Origin: Fontisphaera persica | Lineage (GTDB): Bacteria > Verrucomicrobiota > Verrucomicrobiia > Limisphaerales > Fontisphaeraceae | Length of the DNA: 64,000 nt | Assembly (NCBI RefSeq): GCF_024832785.1 | Contig: NZ_CP116615.1 | Coordinates: forward strand, 1,674,001-1,738,000 | Direction of reading: 5' to 3' | Part shown: piece after piece, positions 34,894 to 43,712 of the stretch | Layout: the number at the start of each line of letters is the position of its first letter | Position numbering within the stretch: the first letter of the stretch is position 1 | Notes under the pieces: generated by a model | Told to the model about the DNA's origin: nothing | The model's database searches: none | The model's input: the letters and a program-made list of their open reading frames with translations, nothing else | Translations under genes and position numbers: made by a program

Positions 34894-35814
34894 TTACGCG
34901 AGTTTGACAGAACAAAAACCCAAACCGGTAGTGCTGTCGCCGCCGAACTGAAGGATGGGGTTGTTGTTGATCAGGGCTTCCAGCAGTTTCCATTCCTCAT
35001 TGCACCGCATTAAGGGAGTCAAAGGCGCAAAGAAAAGCGTCTCTGCCGGCACGGCCTCCAAGTTGAACAGAGCGCCTGGTCTGGCGGTTCCCGTATCAGG
35101 CTTGATCGCCACATGCTGACTAACCTCGCAGGCATTGCGTACAAAATGGGCAAAATCACCGTTACTGAGCAGGACCAAGCGGCCTTTGGCCACTTTCCAC
35201 ACGGCATCCTCTAAAAGGTCAAGGAGATAATCTTCACAATTTTGGGGAAAGTCGCCTTTTACATTGAATTTGTACTCCTCCAATACCACGCCTTTGGCGT
35301 TGTTACGTTCCAAGGTTACCGCTTTTCCAGCCAGACAGGTCATGTCATCCGGTTCACTGGGTACTTTAAAAGATTGCTCGCCAGAATTGGGTACTGCAGA
35401 AGATTGTTCGCCAGAGTTGTTGATCGCCCGGCGCAGCCGTTCCAAGGCCAATGGGCAGGTAATGAAGGCAAAGGAGCCTTTGGCTGAGCGCACTGGAAAA
35501 GCAAGTATCTTTGCCTCCCCAATGGCAATTGCGCCTGCCGCGTCTTGTTTGCCAAAGACCCTATCGGCATCCTGTTGTTCTTTTCGGCTCATGGCGTCGC
35601 GCAAAACGCCTTTGATACTGCTTCCAGGAATTACAGGGAAGCCGGTGTGGCGTTCGCGGATGATGGGTTGGTCAATGGCGCCGACGCTGGCGCCCGCGCC
35701 TACATGCAAGGGGGTGCGAGTGAAGAGGTAGAGGATTTTTGTTTGCATAGGTTTGACTGAAGGGTTCGGGTTAGGGTTGTTTGTTTCTGGTTGGTTCTGT
35801 TGCGTGTCGCTCAT
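34894..35814 (-). CDS. cmr4: Cmr4, backbone and target-RNA-cleaving subunit
   Basis: The 306-residue product is Cmr4, which lines the crRNA and cuts target RNA every six bases. The N-terminal motif FTRTPLHVGAGASVGAIDQP holds the catalytic Asp (D48, which would be D26 if translation starts at the second ATG at 35748, matching the number reported for archaeal Cmr4). GFPVIPGSSIKGVLRDA and FGGDSTTGLGFC are the RAMP glycine-rich loops. The first 22 residues are an Asn/Pro/Gln-rich tail, so the shorter start is possible. A perfect-length 30-bp tandem repeat (35359-35418) encodes NSGEQSSAVP then NSGEQSFKVP in the middle of the protein. Confidence 0.93.
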   Translation of the reverse strand: MSDTQQNQPETNNPNPNPSVKPMQTKILYLFTRTPLHVGAGASVGAIDQPIIRERHTGFPVIPGSSIKGVLRDAMSRKEQQDADRVFGKQDAAGAIAIGEAKILAFPVRSAKGSFAFITCPLALERLRRAINNSGEQSSAVPNSGEQSFKVPSEPDDMTCLAGKAVTLERNNAKGVVLEEYKFNVKGDFPQNCEDYLLDLLEDAVWKVAKGRLVLLSNGDFAHFVRNACEVSQHVAIKPDTGTARPGALFNLEAVPAETLFFAPLTPLMRCNEEWKLLEALINNNPILQFGGDSTTGLGFCSVKLA

Positions 35815-35845
35815 GCAAGTAATTTATGGGGTTAAAGGTTACGAG

Positions 35846-37306
35846 TCATGGTTGCGGACGTTCGCTGACATTCGGGAAAAAGGTCCACGTGCCGCAGACG
35901 CCCAGGCCGAAACCTTGCTCGCCCAGGAGGGTGCTGCGGCGGTTTTGGATGCGGGTAAAGTCACCACGGCCGTGCCAATTGAGAGCGGCGGCGAGTTTCT
36001 GGGCTTCTGCTTCTGAATCCGCCTCAAAGTAATAGACCGCCCCCGCCGGCACAGCAAGGTGGGTGCTCTTGGCGCCACCCTGCGTGCGGTCGGCCTCATT
36101 GGGCAAAGCCCAGCCGGTGACGACGATGGGTTTAGGAATGAGGGCCGCGACAAGGCGGGCAGTCTTTGCCGGGTTGGAAGAATACCCCTTGCCTTCACTG
36201 TTAAGGCGGCGCCGTTGGCGGCGGGTGTCGGGGTCAACATACTCAAGCAAGACCTCGCCAGTTTCAGGGCAAACCCAGTTTGGCAGCCACCCGCCTGGAT
36301 GGTACTGGCGCTCCGTGCCTCGTTTGGAGGTGCCCGCCGGAATTTCCGGCCAAATGGCAGGGGTAAGGAGGACCCATTTTACCAAGGATTTGTTGTTGGC
36401 TTTATTCAATTGAAAGCCGCTGCTCATCCCTTGGGGCAAAGGCAGGTGGCTGTTAACGTCGCTGCGTACGGCGGTGCAGACGCGCTGCTGGCCGCCGACG
36501 AGGATTTGCGTGGGCTTGCCGTTGAGCAATTGGTAAATGAGGTCCACAGGGGCCGTGCCGTTGGCACCCTTGTCCAGTGCTTCGGCGATGACGCCCAACC
36601 TAAATTTCTCCCGAAGGCGGAGGTAATGGGCGGTGTATATTTTGCCTTCCACGTCACCGTGACCGGTGGTTTGGGTTTCCGGGTCAATGGCAATGCCGAT
36701 GTAAGATTCCACATCGGCAAGGCATGAATCCTCGAGGAATTCTCGTTTCTCCACCTGGCCATTGCCCTTGAGATAGGCATCGAAGGCCTTCTTGCTCCAC
36801 CAAGCTTCAGCCTTAAATTCTTTGGTGGGGGGAACAGCACTGGCCACCGCGTATTTCAAGGGACCGGGCAGGCTGCTGTTGAGCCTGGGATCAAGGTCTG
36901 GCGCGCCTGCCAGGCTGGCAACGGGAAAATGAGTGATTGAGGTGGAGTGGCTTTGCTGGGCATCAGCAGGTCGCGGGAAGTACCACGCATTTTGACCCGT
37001 AGTGTTCTGGACCGGGAAAGGACCGGCGGTCTTAAGACAGCCAAAGTAGCGGTCACGGTCGGTCTCATAATGGCCACTGCGTCCCCGGCGGTGTGCATGC
37101 GCTGCTTGGGCCAGACCTGCGCGGTGCAAGGCCGCGTGAAAGGCATGGTTAATGACGTTGGGCAGCGGCCAGGCCAGCGAATGGCCGGCTAGCGAGCCTT
37201 CCATGGGGCGGCCGTCGCGAAAGAACAAAACATCACTGGGTTGAAGAGTTACGAGGTGCATATGGGATTTGCCTGTCGGCGATTGGGGTTGAGTTGGGTT
37301 GGACAT
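35846..37306 (-). CDS. cmr3: Cmr3, crRNA 5'-end-binding subunit
   Basis: The 486-residue product is Cmr3, which with Cas10 holds the crRNA 5' handle. The family start HLVTLQPSDVLFFRDGRPME is present, followed by GHSLAWPLPNVINHAFHAAL and the Cmr3 middle region (WYFPRPADA, YIGIAIDPETQTTGHG, KIYTAHYLRL). A Gly-rich C-terminal loop GEQGFGLGVCGTW is near the end. The ATG at 37306 is preferred because CGGAGG precedes it by eight bases, which gives a short Pro/Gln-rich extension before the domain. It starts four bases after the cas10 stop. Confidence 0.92.
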   Translation of the reverse strand: MSNPTQPQSPTGKSHMHLVTLQPSDVLFFRDGRPMEGSLAGHSLAWPLPNVINHAFHAALHRAGLAQAAHAHRRGRSGHYETDRDRYFGCLKTAGPFPVQNTTGQNAWYFPRPADAQQSHSTSITHFPVASLAGAPDLDPRLNSSLPGPLKYAVASAVPPTKEFKAEAWWSKKAFDAYLKGNGQVEKREFLEDSCLADVESYIGIAIDPETQTTGHGDVEGKIYTAHYLRLREKFRLGVIAEALDKGANGTAPVDLIYQLLNGKPTQILVGGQQRVCTAVRSDVNSHLPLPQGMSSGFQLNKANNKSLVKWVLLTPAIWPEIPAGTSKRGTERQYHPGGWLPNWVCPETGEVLLEYVDPDTRRQRRRLNSEGKGYSSNPAKTARLVAALIPKPIVVTGWALPNEADRTQGGAKSTHLAVPAGAVYYFEADSEAEAQKLAAALNWHGRGDFTRIQNRRSTLLGEQGFGLGVCGTWTFFPNVSERPQP

Positions 37307-37309
37307 AGA

Positions 37310-40228
37310 TTAGTCCTCCGAAATGCGATGAGTGAAAGCCACGGTCTGGCAAAGGCCAATGAGCGCAGCCACTTTGAGCTGGGCTGTACGGACGGGATCG
37401 TTTGATGAATCACTGATGGCTGCCAAGTAGGTGGCCACAGCGTCTTGAACCTGCTTCACTTGGGATGCGTCGGGCTTTTTGCCCTTTTGACGTTCGGCCG
37501 CCGTGCCAATCTCTTTTTGAAGCACATCATCTACCACGGTATGAAAATTCTCATACGGCCTGGTTTCCCCAAGGCGCTTTTGACAAGGTGCTGGGTTTTC
37601 GACTTCAGCCTGGTAGTTAGCCACCAGCTCGATAATCCGATGCGGGAACTTGGCGCTGACGGCCTGGCTGTGGAGGGCCTCCACCATTGCCTCGAACGCC
37701 TCCAGACCGCCGCTCTTCCATTGGCATCCCCATTCGATGATTTCGCCGGAATGTTTCATGAGAGTCACGGCCACGGCGCCGCGTCCAAGCTGGCGTTTGG
37801 CGCGTTTTTCAGCCGCTTGCGCAGCACGTACCACGTCCTGCAACGGCGCCTTGAAATGGGCAATCGCAATGCCCACGGAGCAATCGGCGGCGGGGCCAGG
37901 CACTAATACAGGAATGGGTTTATGGTTATCGTCTAGCTTGCCCTCCTCCAAGCGAGCAATGACCCCAGCATGGGGAGCATCCAAGAGTCCCTCCTTTTCA
38001 GCCAATTGCTGATAGCTAAAATCTTGGTTTGCCGCCCCGCCCTTCCTGAGTTTCGCAGCATTTCTCTGCAGCTCGTCTTTCAGACCGGTATCTCCTCGAA
38101 ACGCCATGCGCAGACAGCGGGCGCACGCCAAGGCGGAGTCGGCAGGCAACAGGGCCACCACATCATCACCGCCAGCGTAGATGAGCCGGCCATCAAAGAC
38201 CTCGACGATGGGGCGGGCGCATTGCAGGGCGAAGTTGGATAACGTCTCGCTGAATTGTAAATGGTAACTGGCCGACAGGGGGCGCTGGGTTTGCAGAAAG
38301 CCACCGAAGCGAGGTTGTTCAAAGTAACCCTTGACTCCTTGACGTACCGTGCCGTTGGCATCGTAATAATCGGCTAATTGAGTGGCAAAGTTGGGCGTTT
38401 TCTGCCCACTCACCCATTTACCGATTTCATCGCCGTCCAGCGCGAGCACCGCGAAGTATTTTTCTGAAGCAGGAGTGTTTTCAGGATCTTCCTCGTCCCC
38501 GTCGGAGAAGGGCTCGTGCGCAGCAATACCGCGGGTGCTTGGCATCTTGAAATTTTCACCATCAGTGCGAAGTCTCCATTTATCCCTCAAATAAGCCAAA
38601 TGCCATACGCGTTTGATCAAGGTCACAGCCCCCATCCAATCGTTGTGCTTAAATAAAATACTCCACGGCCTGCCTTTGTTTATCGCCCGATTAAACCACG
38701 TTTCGCCCCCTGCCACGGCTTCGTCCTTGCCGTTCAAGGAGTCCTTGTTGTTAAAAACGCCCACCTGCCACTGGCCGGGGTTGGCAGCTTTGAATGCCCG
38801 GGTTTGGCGGACTGCATCCAATTGCCAGCCGTTTAGTGCGAGTATGATGGACCAACCCAGCCCGACGTTGTTAAGTTTGGTTTTAGGCCCCTGGTCACCT
38901 CCTTCATAAAAACGCCCATCCCGATGGGCATGGTCCATGTCCTGGGTAGCCATTTTAATGATGGCTTGAACCCTTTTCTTGGCCTCAGCAACGGGCATTT
39001 CGGAGTTAAAACCACCCGCTAATTTCAATGCATCATTCAAAGTGGCCGGCCAGGGGTTGACCTGCCAGGAAATGGACAGGAATTGCTCTACTTGCCGGTC
39101 AAATCGCTCCTTGCGCTGGGATTTGGTGAAACTTCCCTCATCATCCATCAAACCAACCCTGTCGCATGCTTCCCACACCGCCGCGGCAATTCGTTTCCAT
39201 TCATCCCGGATTGCCTTCAAAACTGCCTCGGCATAGTCACGCGCCCGTTTTGCAGGCACGACCGCAAGGAAAACGTTGGGAAGGTTGGGCGTTAATAAAT
39301 CCTTGTCGTCATGCTTAAGTCTCTCCCAGACCGTTTGAATTCCCTCGCCTATGCTTACCTTGCTCCACAATTCATCACGCCACATCAAGTCGAACAAGGG
39401 TTGCCCCTGCAGATTGGGATAAATGACGGCATCTGGTCCCACCAATTCAGAAAGCCGCTTCAAGCCCGCCGCCATGAGCCATGACAGCAGGTAGCTGCCA
39501 CTCCACAAGTCCCGGGTGCTCCGTGCCTGGGCGATGAATTCCTGCACACCACCGATTTGAACTTTCAAAAAAGCCGGATGCCATTGGAGCTGATCATCCT
39601 CAATTTGCTGGACACATCCCGCCAAGGCCGAGACCACCTGCATGTGTGTCCAAATGGAGTGATCCGGAATGCGTGTATCGGCCGGCAGCAAGCCCAGCCG
39701 GTAATCTTTTTCCACCGCATGTTTGCGCCATAGCCGCCAATGCGCAAAAAACCGCGCGCGCCAGCGCTCGGCATCATTTGCCAGGCCATTCAACGACTCT
39801 TGGCTCAAGATGGGTTGGACGGACTGTGAGCCTTCGATTCCCAGCTCGGCCGAGGGAAATTCTTTTGCAAAAGGAAGCTTTAAGGGCTGTTGAGGATTGC
39901 CGGAACCGAGGGGATGAATAAAGGCATTGCGAATGCCATCAAAGGCGCAAGATATATTCGCAGCGGAAGAGTTGGGGAAAGGAATGCGATCAATGGCTGC
40001 ACCAGTATGATCGGCATGCTTAAAGTATTCGCCTATTTCTTGGTCCACAAATCCAGCCGCGCGAAACGCCTCGTCGGAGCGCTCTCCATGTGTCCTTATG
40101 TCCAAGGCCTTGCTTGGCGGGTCGTGGAGGTAGGCGGCGAGTTTGCGTTTCCAGAATTCGGCGTCTGGTAGCTGGGGGATGTTTTCAGCGTGCGGTGGCT
40201 GTGGGGGGTTGGTGTTGTTCATAATCAA
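37310..40228 (-). CDS. cas10: Cas10 (Cmr2), large subunit with HD and GGDD active sites
   Basis: The 972-residue product is the type III-B Cas10. An HD-nuclease motif appears at once (AAYLHDPPSKALD, residues 31-43, with the family's LHDPP). The first palm domain carries AVLALDGDEIGKWVSG near residue 600, and the second palm has IYAGGDDVVALLPAD near residues 683-697. The intact GGDD means cyclic oligoadenylate synthesis is expected, in keeping with the two CARF effectors encoded downstream. Zinc-finger and D4 helical parts follow. The start at 40228 gives an Asn/Pro-rich tail of 20 residues. It is the first gene of an eight-gene minus-strand operon that runs to 29831. Confidence 0.96.
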   Translation of the reverse strand: MIMNNTNPPQPPHAENIPQLPDAEFWKRKLAAYLHDPPSKALDIRTHGERSDEAFRAAGFVDQEIGEYFKHADHTGAAIDRIPFPNSSAANISCAFDGIRNAFIHPLGSGNPQQPLKLPFAKEFPSAELGIEGSQSVQPILSQESLNGLANDAERWRARFFAHWRLWRKHAVEKDYRLGLLPADTRIPDHSIWTHMQVVSALAGCVQQIEDDQLQWHPAFLKVQIGGVQEFIAQARSTRDLWSGSYLLSWLMAAGLKRLSELVGPDAVIYPNLQGQPLFDLMWRDELWSKVSIGEGIQTVWERLKHDDKDLLTPNLPNVFLAVVPAKRARDYAEAVLKAIRDEWKRIAAAVWEACDRVGLMDDEGSFTKSQRKERFDRQVEQFLSISWQVNPWPATLNDALKLAGGFNSEMPVAEAKKRVQAIIKMATQDMDHAHRDGRFYEGGDQGPKTKLNNVGLGWSIILALNGWQLDAVRQTRAFKAANPGQWQVGVFNNKDSLNGKDEAVAGGETWFNRAINKGRPWSILFKHNDWMGAVTLIKRVWHLAYLRDKWRLRTDGENFKMPSTRGIAAHEPFSDGDEEDPENTPASEKYFAVLALDGDEIGKWVSGQKTPNFATQLADYYDANGTVRQGVKGYFEQPRFGGFLQTQRPLSASYHLQFSETLSNFALQCARPIVEVFDGRLIYAGGDDVVALLPADSALACARCLRMAFRGDTGLKDELQRNAAKLRKGGAANQDFSYQQLAEKEGLLDAPHAGVIARLEEGKLDDNHKPIPVLVPGPAADCSVGIAIAHFKAPLQDVVRAAQAAEKRAKRQLGRGAVAVTLMKHSGEIIEWGCQWKSGGLEAFEAMVEALHSQAVSAKFPHRIIELVANYQAEVENPAPCQKRLGETRPYENFHTVVDDVLQKEIGTAAERQKGKKPDASQVKQVQDAVATYLAAISDSSNDPVRTAQLKVAALIGLCQTVAFTHRISED

Positions 40229-40746
40229 AATTGTCTAATTTCAGTTTTCACTACGGTTAACAAGGTGGTGGAAAAACGCGAAAAAAGGAATTGCCCGAAT
40301 GTCCGCGGACATCTTCAAGAGATGTGCCTGTGCCGGCCCCTGCATTATGGTGTTGGGGAGTGTTAAATCGAAAATCTCACCGGCATGCAATAAAAATCCT
40401 CTTCTCCCCGTCCCATACCGCGGGGCAGCACCCGGCAATGCCACGGACTGAAGCAGCATCATGCCCCCACGATACCCAGGCAGGAGGGACATCGGCCGTC
40501 ACCCCAAAATATTTTTGAGCACCTTGGACCCTCTTTCATCCGGCTGTCTCTGGGGGCAGGTTGCCGACCCAAAAGAACAGGCGACGCATAACAAAATCTG
40601 CGAAAGAAGGCCCGGGAATGCGAACTCCCCCTAGGACGGCATCCCAGCGCATTCCTGCCTGCCCGGGTCGGCCTTGCCGTGCGGATTCAATTTTCGCGCA
40701 AACGCGCCGCCGGCCGATGGCGGATGTCCGCAAAGACCCGGAAATT
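40229..40746. other. Gene-free region between rpoD and cas10
   Basis: No credible gene is present in 518 bases. The half next to cas10 holds two overlapping palindromes (described separately) and AT-rich stretches that may contain the operon promoter, although no convincing -35/-10 pair was found. The half next to rpoD is GC-rich, with short inverted repeats (for example GCGC-GTTT-GCGC near 40695-40715) but no T-run, so the rpoD terminator could not be fixed. Confidence 0.5.
40299..40325 (-). promoter_or_regulatory. Overlapping palindromes upstream of cas10 (possible operator)
   Basis: Positions 40299-40312 form a perfect 14-bp palindrome, ATGTCCGCGGACAT. It overlaps a second inverted repeat, ACATCT-TCAAG-AGATGT, at 40309-40325. 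Both lie 70-100 bases upstream of the cas10 start, where a regulator of the type III operon could bind. No regulator gene is adjacent. Confidence 0.35.
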
Positions 40747-41790
40747 TCAGGCGTTTTCCAATTTTTCAATCATGCGGCGCAGTTTGCGCAGGGCGATGTT
40801 TTGAATCTGGCGGATGCGTTCGCGGGTGACATGGAATTTCTCGCCCACCTCTTCCAGGGTGCGCTCCGGGCCGCCGTCCAGCCCGAAGCGATAGCTTAAG
40901 ATTTCCGCCTCGCGTTTATCCAGGCTCTTCATCAGCTCGCGCAGCATATCCCGCACGGTTTCGTCCTCCAGGTGGTCATACGGGCTGCTGGCCTGTTCAT
41001 CGGCAATCAACTCTGAATAGGTGTTGTTGTCATCGTCTCCGATGGGTGCATCGAGCGAGGCCGGGCGGATGCCTGCGGTGCGCATCAGGGCCACCCGGGA
41101 CGGAGAAAGGCCCATTTCCTCGGCCAATTCCTCGTCCGTGGGTTCGCGCCCCAGTTCTTCCTGCAATTGCATGGCCACGCGCCGCATGCGGGCAATTTTA
41201 TCCACCAGATGCACGGGCAGGCGGATGGTCTTGGCTTGATTGGCGAGCGCGCGTTTGATCGCCTGTTTGATCCACCAGGCCGCATAAGTGGAAAGTTTGC
41301 CGCCTTTGGAGGGATCAAACCGCTCCACGGCCTTCATGAGACCGATATTGCCCTCGCTAATCAAGTCCAGCAAAGGCAGGCCATAGTTTTCGTAGTCATG
41401 GGCAATTTTCACCACCAGGCGCAGGTTGGCCTTAATCATCTGCTCGCGGGCCTTTTTATCGCCCTTTTTAATTCGTGCCGCCAGCGCCACCTCCTCCTCC
41501 GGCGTCAAGAGGGGCACTTCACCAATTTCCTTGAGATACAACTTGATGGCGCTATCGCCGTCCCATGTTTCCGCTTCGCGCTCGTCCAGGACTACTTCGG
41601 GGTCCCGCGTAACCTGCGGCGGAGGTGGTGGGGGTGGAGTCGCCAATGCTGGACCCAGTGGTTTGTCCTTGGCAGTCCCCCTGACCTCCGTGGCACGGGC
41701 CTTCCTGACGGAAACAGTACGCCCGGCATTTTTCACCGCCGGTTTTTCCGACTTGGGGGTTTTGGCGTTGTTTTTTTTGGATTTCAGCAT
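40747..41790 (-). CDS. rpoD: RNA polymerase sigma factor RpoD/SigA (primary sigma-70)
   Basis: The 347-residue product has the core of a primary sigma factor. Region 1.2 begins SAIKLYLKEIGEVPLLTPEEE. Region 2 contains DLISEGNIGLMKAVERFDP and KLSTYAAWWIKQAIKRAL (-10 recognition and melting). Region 3 has GREPTDEELAEEMGLSPSRV. Region 4 ends TLEEVGEKFHVTRERIRQIQ for -35 binding. Region 1.1 is replaced by about 60 Lys-, Ala- and Pro-rich residues including a run of eight prolines. This short form is frequent among major sigma factors of bacteria outside Proteobacteria. It is a single gene. Confidence 0.95.
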   Translation of the reverse strand: MLKSKKNNAKTPKSEKPAVKNAGRTVSVRKARATEVRGTAKDKPLGPALATPPPPPPPQVTRDPEVVLDEREAETWDGDSAIKLYLKEIGEVPLLTPEEEVALAARIKKGDKKAREQMIKANLRLVVKIAHDYENYGLPLLDLISEGNIGLMKAVERFDPSKGGKLSTYAAWWIKQAIKRALANQAKTIRLPVHLVDKIARMRRVAMQLQEELGREPTDEELAEEMGLSPSRVALMRTAGIRPASLDAPIGDDDNNTYSELIADEQASSPYDHLEDETVRDMLRELMKSLDKREAEILSYRFGLDGGPERTLEEVGEKFHVTRERIRQIQNIALRKLRRMIEKLENA

Positions 41791-42119
41791 ACGGCGTGCG
41801 CCTCCTTTCTAGCATATCTTGTGCCGGAACGTGATGCTTCAAGACCAAGAAGGCCATCCACGCCCCCACGGCGGGCGGCCGCCCATTTCCAACGGGTTTT
41901 TGGCCCTTGAACTTTTTCGGCATAAGTCATCATTCTGGATTATAGGGATTTTTTGCGAGTAGTGAGAAAAAAAGTGAGCTTTGCTGCAAATTTTTTTTCC
42001 ATCATAGTTCGGGTGTGGATGAAAATGGCAAGTTACTCAAATTATGTGTCATATTGACACACAATGATGATTTAAGCAAAGGAAAACATAACCACATCAG
42101 CCCCAAAGTGGCACTCCGC
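41791..42119. other. AT-rich rpoD upstream region
   Basis: This 329-base stretch without genes is clearly AT-rich. On the minus strand a consensus -10 hexamer TATAAT occurs at 41944-41939, about 150 bases upstream of rpoD, but no good -35 accompanies it. The palindrome TGTGTCATATTGACACA at 42045-42061 is listed separately. A short open frame starting at 41923 overlaps rpoD in another frame and is not supported. Confidence 0.5.
42045..42061. promoter_or_regulatory. 17-bp perfect palindrome TGTGTCA-TAT-TGACACA
   Basis: Two 7-base arms are separated by three bases, in AT-rich DNA 255 bases upstream of rpoD and 58 bases beyond the 3' end of the TPR-protein gene. It has the size and symmetry of a dimeric-regulator site, and its outer TGTG/CACA resembles CRP/FNR-type half sites without matching either consensus. 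Confidence 0.35.
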
Positions 42120-43712
42120 TCAGCGTGCTGTCCCGCTTAGAATGCCTTGCTTGTACCGCGCCAATAGTTCACGGGCCTGTTTCTGACATTTGGGATGACT
42201 GCCTTGGCGGGCCATCTCCTCCAAAGCCTGGACTGCCTTGGCATCGCGGCCTTGTTCCAGCGCATATCTGGCCCACATCAAAATAAATCCGCAGTTATCC
42301 GGCTCCAGTTGGGCTGCGGTTTGCAGGTGCCGCAAGGCCAGAGAGGTGTTTTCGCCTTGCACGGATTCCAGAAATCCCAGGCGATTGTGGGCAACCGCAC
42401 AATTGGGCTGAAGCGCAAGGCATTGTTTGAGGGGAACGCGGATGGCGCGTGCCTGCTCTTCCGGCAAACGGGGCAAAATCCCATTGGGTTGCAAAGCCAT
42501 TTCGAGGCGAATCCGGCCCAGATGATAATGGACACTAAAATTGCGTGAACCAGCCTGCACAGCCCGCTCCAAGTGGGCAAGGGCCTCCTTGAGTTGACCC
42601 CGCTCAGCGGCCAGGAGCCCCCATCCCTCCGCCCCGTAAAGCCCGGCAGGTTGCAGGCGGGCGGCCAAATCAAACCACGCCTGAGCGTCCTCAGGGCGGT
42701 TCACGTGAATAAGCAGCCAGCCCAGTTGAAATGCCATTTCCGCAGGGGGAACGGGGCGGGTCCACACCGAGGTCATGGAGTTGGTGCGGCCGCGTACAGG
42801 CAGACGGATGGGTTCAAAATTGCCGCGTTCATAGTATTGTTTCAATTGAGCTTCCAACTGGGCGAGAGAGACCTTGAAAACGTTGGTCATGGCCGGAAGA
42901 GGAGGTTGTCCGGCACGGAGGGCTTCAGTGAACTGGCGGAAACGTGCCCGGTGCGAGGGATTATCCCCGAGCGCCAGAAAATGGGCCAGCAGCCAGGATT
43001 GCGCGTAAAAAATGCCCTGATGCTCCATTTGATTGTACTGGGGGGATTCGTGATTCACTGCCAACAAATCGCGCAAAGGCATAAAGGACTGCCGGGCAAG
43101 GATGCGCAGACGCCTGGCCGGAGGCTTGCCGATGATGACCTCCTTGTCTGAAACCTCGAAGGTCGAATAAACATCGGCCATGCCTTCTTCCAGCCACAAA
43201 GGCCAAAAAAGGGAATTGCGTCGGAGCAGCAGGTGAGTGTACTCGTGAAAAATGGTCTGGAGGCTGTCCCCGTGAAAATTGCCTGCATCCAAGGCCATCC
43301 AATTGGCCTCCATCGCCCGCGTAAAATAACCACTCACCGCTTTGGGTTTGCCCTCGTACAAAGGTTTGAAAGGGGTGAATTCCCGGTCATTACGAAAGAC
43401 GTAGAGAAAAATCGGGGAAGCAGCCACCGCTTCGGCGCCCGCCAGAGCACCATAATGATGGCGGAAAAGCTCAATGCGCCCCACCACCGCCATTAATTCC
43501 TGAGTGGAAACGTTGGAAAAAGCGCGTAAAAAGGGCGTGCGCAATTCCATCCATCCCTGCGGCGGAGCTGGCGCCGCAAGCGAAGCTATTCGGCCAAGGA
43601 CCACCAGCAAGCCAGCCAGCATGGCCAAAAGGGATGAGGGGCGACACGGCGCGCCCCAGCCCTTCCCGGTTTGGGCAAGGATTCTCTTCGCCCCGACTGG
43701 CTGACTTAACAT
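42120..43712 (-). CDS. HEYTH metallopeptidase-like protein with TPR repeats
   Basis: The 530-residue product has an N-terminal hydrophobic segment (LLAMLAGLLVVLGRIASLAA), a domain of the DUF1570/gluzincin type with the zinc motif HEYTHLLLRR followed by LWLEEGMADVYSTFEV (likely third ligand Glu), and a C-terminal half of about five TPR-like helix pairs (for example AEGWGLLAAERGQLKEALAH and ALRHLQTAAQLEPDN). The family is widespread in Verrucomicrobiota and Planctomycetes, and whether it is an active peptidase is unknown. The start is uncertain; an ATG at 43622, directly before the hydrophobic segment, is an alternative. It diverges from the hydrogenase operon. Confidence 0.72.
   Translation of the reverse strand: MLSQPVGAKRILAQTGKGWGAPCRPSSLLAMLAGLLVVLGRIASLAAPAPPQGWMELRTPFLRAFSNVSTQELMAVVGRIELFRHHYGALAGAEAVAASPIFLYVFRNDREFTPFKPLYEGKPKAVSGYFTRAMEANWMALDAGNFHGDSLQTIFHEYTHLLLRRNSLFWPLWLEEGMADVYSTFEVSDKEVIIGKPPARRLRILARQSFMPLRDLLAVNHESPQYNQMEHQGIFYAQSWLLAHFLALGDNPSHRARFRQFTEALRAGQPPLPAMTNVFKVSLAQLEAQLKQYYERGNFEPIRLPVRGRTNSMTSVWTRPVPPAEMAFQLGWLLIHVNRPEDAQAWFDLAARLQPAGLYGAEGWGLLAAERGQLKEALAHLERAVQAGSRNFSVHYHLGRIRLEMALQPNGILPRLPEEQARAIRVPLKQCLALQPNCAVAHNRLGFLESVQGENTSLALRHLQTAAQLEPDNCGFILMWARYALEQGRDAKAVQALEEMARQGSHPKCQKQARELLARYKQGILSGTAR

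Noticed and set aside
41552-41923. Frame starting MPKKFKGQKP just upstream of and overlapping rpoD
   Set aside because: It runs into rpoD in another frame and its sequence outside rpoD is too short to support; a leader peptide cannot be excluded.
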